DNA of 40,833 nucleotides from a virus. The DNA lies in IMG/VR virus record IMGVR_UViG_3300025118_000042, positions 1 to 40,833 of that record; one strand, given 5' to 3'. This document shows positions 37,840-40,833 of this stretch, piece after piece (the stretch's first letter is position 1; each line of letters begins with the position of its first letter). The translations under genes and the position numbers were made by a program. A model generated the notes under the pieces. The model did no database searches, was not told the origin of the DNA, and saw only the letters and a program-made list of their open reading frames with translations.

Positions 37840-38299
37840 TGGTTCTCCACCATGTTGGGGGGTTGATTTTCCATGTAGCAAAGCTGGACTTCTCGCCATG
37901 GTAGTAAGCTCTGTAAGCTTTGACTGCGTTCTCATCTTTATATTCCTCTGGCATTGCTTGCGCAAATGGTGTTGGTTCTTGTGTGTTAAAATTCATTTCT
38001 AGGTGGTCGCAGTAATCGATTATACTTTGACTCTTGTGGCGTTTACTGTAGCGCTGAGTGTATTCGGCACATAATGCGTTGCCGTGCTCTAAAAGCCATC
38101 TCCAGTTTGCTTCGGATTCTCCAGCCCACATGGTACACGGATGCCGGGCATGAGTTTGGCGGTAAGGAGCCCAGCCGCCTTGCTTGCGCACTACACTACA
38201 TAACATTTGTGCTGTTTCTAAAATCATTTTAACCACATGCTTGTCGCACATCATTGTAGCTGCAATCCGCGGGTCTTCATCCAAAACAAAGATATTCAT
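37817..38299 (-). CDS. conserved phage protein (MNIFVLD...CDKHVVKM family)
   Basis: The 160-residue protein opens MNIFVLDEDPRIAATMMCDKHVVKM and later has ARHPCTMWAGESEANWRWLL, TPFAQAMPEEYKDENAVKAY and a terminal WKINPPTWW. This pattern is common in tailed phages of many hosts, usually near nucleotide or replication genes; to my knowledge it has no proven function. Conserved His, Cys, Trp and Arg residues suggest an enzyme or a nucleic-acid-binding fold. The ATG overlaps the deaminase stop (ATGA). Confidence 0.8.
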   Translation of the reverse strand: MNIFVLDEDPRIAATMMCDKHVVKMILETAQMLCSVVRKQGGWAPYRQTHARHPCTMWAGESEANWRWLLEHGNALCAEYTQRYSKRHKSQSIIDYCDHLEMNFNTQEPTPFAQAMPEEYKDENAVKAYRAYYHGEKSSFATWKINPPTWWRTNETTTNC

Positions 38300-38736
38300 A
38301 GCTTGTAGCTCCCTGCTACTTTTTCATTAATAGTATAAACAACGCGCTTGACGCCAACATGGCGCATTGCTGATTCACACATCGGACAAGGCTTGGACAT
38401 CTTAAGGTTGCCTCTCTTGCCGACGCGGGCGACGTAAACTTCAGATCCTTCCGTCTTGCGACGGTCGATCCCAAGGATCGCGCCCAATTCGGCATGGACT
38501 GTGGCATGACCACGCTGAAGGTACTGGTTTCGGAATCGATTTCCGAACGCACAGAAGTTGCTCTTATTCTCTGACACATTGATTACAGATGCTCCGCGAA
38601 CCAGGACAGCGCCATGGTGCGAGCCATCATGTGTTGACTGGTGAGCTACTCGGCGGGCTAGTTCCAAATAGCGCTTGATCCGGCCAGTGTACTTATGGTG
38701 CCTTTCTGTCTCGCTAGAGAATGTATATGTCAACAC
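38296..38736 (-). CDS. dCMP/cytidine deaminase family protein
   Basis: The 146-residue zinc deaminase has the catalytic TVHAELGAIL (His and Glu) and the PCPMCESAMRHVGVKRVVYT cysteine pair. An N-terminal helix and strand precede the core. It would convert dCMP (or a related cytosine nucleotide) to the uracil form, feeding ThyX. The substrate cannot be told from motifs. GTG 38736 has GGAGG 5 nt upstream and a promoter at 38761-38789. Confidence 0.92.
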   Translation of the reverse strand: MLTYTFSSETERHHKYTGRIKRYLELARRVAHQSTHDGSHHGAVLVRGASVINVSENKSNFCAFGNRFRNQYLQRGHATVHAELGAILGIDRRKTEGSEVYVARVGKRGNLKMSKPCPMCESAMRHVGVKRVVYTINEKVAGSYKL

Positions 38737-38760
38737 GAAGCCCTCCGCTGTTTATATCTT

Positions 38761-38789
38761 ATAATAGCAACTGCGGAGAGCTTTGTCAA
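38761..38789 (-). promoter_or_regulatory. sigma-70 promoter for the deaminase operon
   Basis: The minus strand reads TTGACA (38789-38784), 17 nt, TATTAT (38766-38761), 24 nt above the GTG start. One mismatch to consensus in total. Confidence 0.82.
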
Positions 38790-38792
38790 GCA

Positions 38793-39086
38793 TTATTTTC
38801 CAGGGCGCCTGCGGTGGCCTGGGCGCGTGGTCGGCTTCGCGGGGGGACGATAACGTCCGCCAGTATAACGAATATATCGGTGGGGATGCTGGTGGAGCAT
38901 GCGAGGATCAACCCAACGAAGCTCCCAATATCCCGTATATTGAAGAGTATGGGCGCTATAGTGCCCTACCCATACCCATGCCTGAACCTGCGCTTGTGAG
39001 TGAGGTCGAGGATGGGGAGACGCCGCATAATATGGGATACATCCGCCCAATAGGAAAGCTCCAAGAGCAACTGTTAGAAATCTCAT
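38793..39086 (-). CDS. small lipoprotein, unknown function
   Basis: The 97-residue protein has a signal peptide with a lipobox-like LLGGC at residues 12-16 (FLTVALGAFLLGGC), so Cys16 would be lipidated. The mature part is His-, Pro-, Tyr- and Arg-rich and ends in a very basic tail (RPGHRRRPGK). AAGGAG lies 8 nt before the ATG, a strong site that favours this frame over an overlapping plus-strand frame. It could act at the outer membrane, for example as a superinfection or lysis-related lipoprotein; neither is demonstrable. Confidence 0.7.
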   Translation of the reverse strand: MRFLTVALGAFLLGGCIPYYAASPHPRPHSQAQVQAWVWVGHYSAHTLQYTGYWELRWVDPRMLHQHPHRYIRYTGGRYRPPAKPTTRPGHRRRPGK

Positions 39087-39098
39087 TATTCTATCTCC

Positions 39099-40247
39099 TT
39101 ACTTATTCTTTGCCGGTGGGGTCGCGTCTTCAGATTCTTCATAGAAATCACTAGCATCGCCCTCCCGTCGATCAAACTTCTGTACAATCTCCTCATCCAT
39201 AATCTGGTAGACCCTTTCTCTAAAGGCCGGATCTTTCATCTTCTGTCCCCATTTTGATGGCTGAAACTTGTCTTCAGACCCGTCTTTCATTCTCAACGTG
39301 TACCATGAGCCAGAACTGGTAAGACTTTCAGATTTCTTGATTGCATCGAAAAGGCTCATATCACATTGAATGCCGATCTCCTCTGTCCCCCATAAAATCT
39401 TAAAATGACAGTTTCTTCCCGCTGTCCCAAAGCGCGACTTTTCAAGCTTCACTTTAACTTCGGAACCAATGCGGAAACCCTTTTCATCCTCAATGAATGC
39501 AGCCTTCGCTTTTCGGCCAGTAAGCCAAATACGTAGCGAATATGCATAGTGCATGGCTCGACCACCAGGGGTCGTGTATGGGGATACCATGGCAATCTGT
39601 CGCGCCATCGGTCCCTGGGGGATGTTGGTCTTCAACTGGTTGAGAACAAGGAACGTTGCCTTCTTATCTGCAATCGGAATAACGAGCTTAGACATGCCCT
39701 TAGCAAGGATACGTGCCTTGACTGCCATTGAGGACTGCGGATTGAAATCCCCTTCTACATCCGAGACCGACGGCGTAAAAGCCAGAGAGTCCCAAATAAA
39801 GAGCACCTGCTCATCAGCCGCACCGAGGATCTCTTCGATAGTCTCCAGAACAAACTCGACTGATGCCGCTTGCACGTACATCAGGCGCTCTAGATCGCAC
39901 CCTGCTCGCTCCAGGAACGAGGGGTCGATGGCAGACTCCGAATCAAAGTAAACGACGAGCATACCCATTTTCTGGGCGTTTGCCGCGACCTGAACAGCCA
40001 TGTAGGACTTACCTGTAGCCTCCAATCCTGCGATCTCTGTGACCTTGCCTACAGGGATTCCGGTAACCTTGCCCTTGGCAATGATCGAATCAAGCCAGCG
40101 CGATCCAGTCGGAATCCACTGCTTTACTTCCGTAGGGTTGTCTCCTGTAAGATCGTGGGCGACAGTAACGCCGGCCTTCTTATTAACAAGACTCATCAAG
40201 TCTTTCATTGAAACCTTTCCAGGCTTGGTCTTAGTCTTTTTTGCCAT
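39099..40247 (-). CDS. uvsX: UvsX/RecA-like recombinase
   Basis: The 382-residue protein has a RecA-type ATPase core: TGSRWLDSII, Walker A GLEATGKS (74-81), VVYFDSESAIDP, the Walker B strand VLFIWDSL, and a loop region KTNIPQGPMARQIAMVSPYTTPGGRAM. The overall form resembles T4-group UvsX more than bacterial RecA. The C-terminus is acidic. It would catalyse strand exchange for recombination-dependent replication and repair. AAGGAAGGAA precedes the ATG. Confidence 0.93.
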   Translation of the reverse strand: MAKKTKTKPGKVSMKDLMSLVNKKAGVTVAHDLTGDNPTEVKQWIPTGSRWLDSIIAKGKVTGIPVGKVTEIAGLEATGKSYMAVQVAANAQKMGMLVVYFDSESAIDPSFLERAGCDLERLMYVQAASVEFVLETIEEILGAADEQVLFIWDSLAFTPSVSDVEGDFNPQSSMAVKARILAKGMSKLVIPIADKKATFLVLNQLKTNIPQGPMARQIAMVSPYTTPGGRAMHYAYSLRIWLTGRKAKAAFIEDEKGFRIGSEVKVKLEKSRFGTAGRNCHFKILWGTEEIGIQCDMSLFDAIKKSESLTSSGSWYTLRMKDGSEDKFQPSKWGQKMKDPAFRERVYQIMDEEIVQKFDRREGDASDFYEESEDATPPAKNK

Positions 40248-40271
40248 TATAGCTTCCTTCCTTGTTATAGT

Positions 40272-40676
40272 TCAATAGTCAATATTAATGCCGCAACGAC
40301 CGTCACGGAGCCCATACGGCTGTAGAGCTACCTCTACGCCCAACTCTTCCTTCCAGTCGAAAAATGAATTTCGCAATGTACTAGCAAAAACATCATTATC
40401 AAAAACATAAGTGTTGTATTCTCCCCACTCGTCTTTGTGAGTGATCGTTTCAGTAATAATTTTAGGACCGGACGTCTCGATTAGCTTAGCAATAACAGGA
40501 CGGCGAGACTCATAATTCTTACCTTCAGTTGCGCAATCAGCATATTCATCGAGAACCCTATCTGCAATATCCGTGAAAAAATCAGGGATCTTAGAATCAA
40601 TCGCTTCCATAATCCATTCTGCATAGTCTCCGAAACTGGCAGTTCGGGTCTTCCATTCAAACTCATAATCGTACAT
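40272..40676 (-). CDS. hypothetical acidic protein
   Basis: The 134-residue protein is acidic, with many aromatic residues and no recognised motif. It begins MYDYEFEWKTRTASFGDYAE. Helices probably fill the first 70 residues and strands the rest. AAGGA lies 8 nt before the ATG. It sits between the partial gene at the window edge and uvsX in the replication region. Confidence 0.65.
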   Translation of the reverse strand: MYDYEFEWKTRTASFGDYAEWIMEAIDSKIPDFFTDIADRVLDEYADCATEGKNYESRRPVIAKLIETSGPKIITETITHKDEWGEYNTYVFDNDVFASTLRNSFFDWKEELGVEVALQPYGLRDGRCGINIDY

Positions 40677-40677
40677 T

Positions 40678-40833
40678 TTATGCTTCCTTGTTTCCTATCA
40701 TTAGAATTTCTGTAGCCTTTTTGGCGCTATGTGTCCCATCATCATTCTTCTTTCTACGACCGGCGGTATACGTTACATCAAAGTAAACGAGCTTGTTACC
40801 GCCCTGTCGGGATTCGAAGAACCCATCTCCCAC
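40678..40833 (-). CDS. C-terminal part of a gene cut by the window edge
   Basis: An open frame runs in from the end of the window and gives 51 residues before TAA at 40680-40678. It includes SRQGGNKLVYFDVTYTAGRR and a Lys-rich segment. It is too short to assign. It ends just before the ribosome site of the next gene. Confidence 0.65.
   Translation of the reverse strand: MGDGFFESRQGGNKLVYFDVTYTAGRRKKNDDGTHSAKKATEILMIGNKEA

Noticed and set aside
37840-37965. N-terminal extension of the exonuclease
   Set aside because: It lies in another frame of the preceding gene; ATG 37839 has a good ribosome site and starts exactly at the conserved first strand.
38783-39154. Plus-strand 123-residue frame opposite the lipoprotein gene
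   Set aside because: The minus frame has AAGGAG and a signal peptide with lipobox; the plus frame has neither and runs into uvsX.
1-40833. CRISPR array, insertion sequence or integrase
   Set aside because: No regularly spaced repeats, transposase motifs, terminal inverted repeats or recombinase genes were found on reading both strands.

Overview
This window reads as part of a large tailed bacteriophage genome (Caudoviricetes). Genes are short, tightly packed and overlap by ATGA, GTGA or TAATG junctions. Almost all lie on the minus strand, so transcription runs from high to low coordinates. The content is viral: a UvsX/RecA-like recombinase, a DnaB-like helicase, a T4 RNase H-type exonuclease, an endolysin, a phage Dam methylase, dUTPase, ThyX, phage GroEL and GroES-like chaperonins, and five tRNA genes. 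No terminase, portal, major capsid or tail gene is visible, so the virion core must lie outside. Promoters that nearly match the sigma-70 consensus suggest an ordinary Gram-negative host. The marine-type gene set is suggestive, but the host cannot be named from the sequence.

Layout. 1-2814: five tRNAs (Asn GTT; a CAT tRNA best read as Ile2; Arg TCT; Ser GGA; a class I tRNA with anticodon CAA) mixed with tilS, a DUF3310 gene and small unknown genes, including the only plus-strand gene (927-1223). 2830-6550: small unknown genes, several with SH3-like N-termini, plus a nucleotidyltransferase. 6550-11045: an exported trypsin-like protease and a 1155-residue protein with a PcfJ-like segment. 11081-13428: a sugar-isomerase-type cupin, a membrane protein, a degenerate D12 methylase fold and small proteins. 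13431-18584: GroEL, a 566-residue protein, a ClpP-like protease, a membrane-anchored protein and a very acidic protein followed by a terminator. 18644-22659: a sigma-region-4 protein, an IMPDH/GMP reductase relative, thioredoxin, a zinc ribbon, Dam and dUTPase. 22725-27503: a J-domain protein, a second ClpP-like protease and a complete DNA polymerase III alpha (DnaE). 27568-30462: a five-gene cluster (GT-A-like protein, unknown, membrane protein, class II aldolase, AbrB-like protein). 30459-33400: GNAT-like protein, ThyX, a two-TM protein, endolysin and GroES. 33434-40833: class II ribonucleotide reductase, helicase, exonuclease, a dCMP-type deaminase, a lipoprotein, UvsX and a partial gene.

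How it works together. The phage carries a replisome (DnaE, helicase, recombinase, exonuclease) and a dNTP supply line (NrdJ, deaminase, dUTPase, ThyX, thioredoxin). It also carries a protein-folding and processing set (GroEL, GroES, J-domain protein, two ClpP-like proteases, one exported protease). Expression appears to have two layers. Host-type promoters (TTGACA-17-TATAAT and close variants) precede tilS, tRNAs, groEL, dnaE, thyX, the helicase and the deaminase. A separate 9-mer, (A/C)ACTATTTA, occurs six times on the coding strand and never, as far as I could read, on the other strand. It sits just upstream of probable late genes, and a small sigma-region-4 protein is encoded immediately before one copy.
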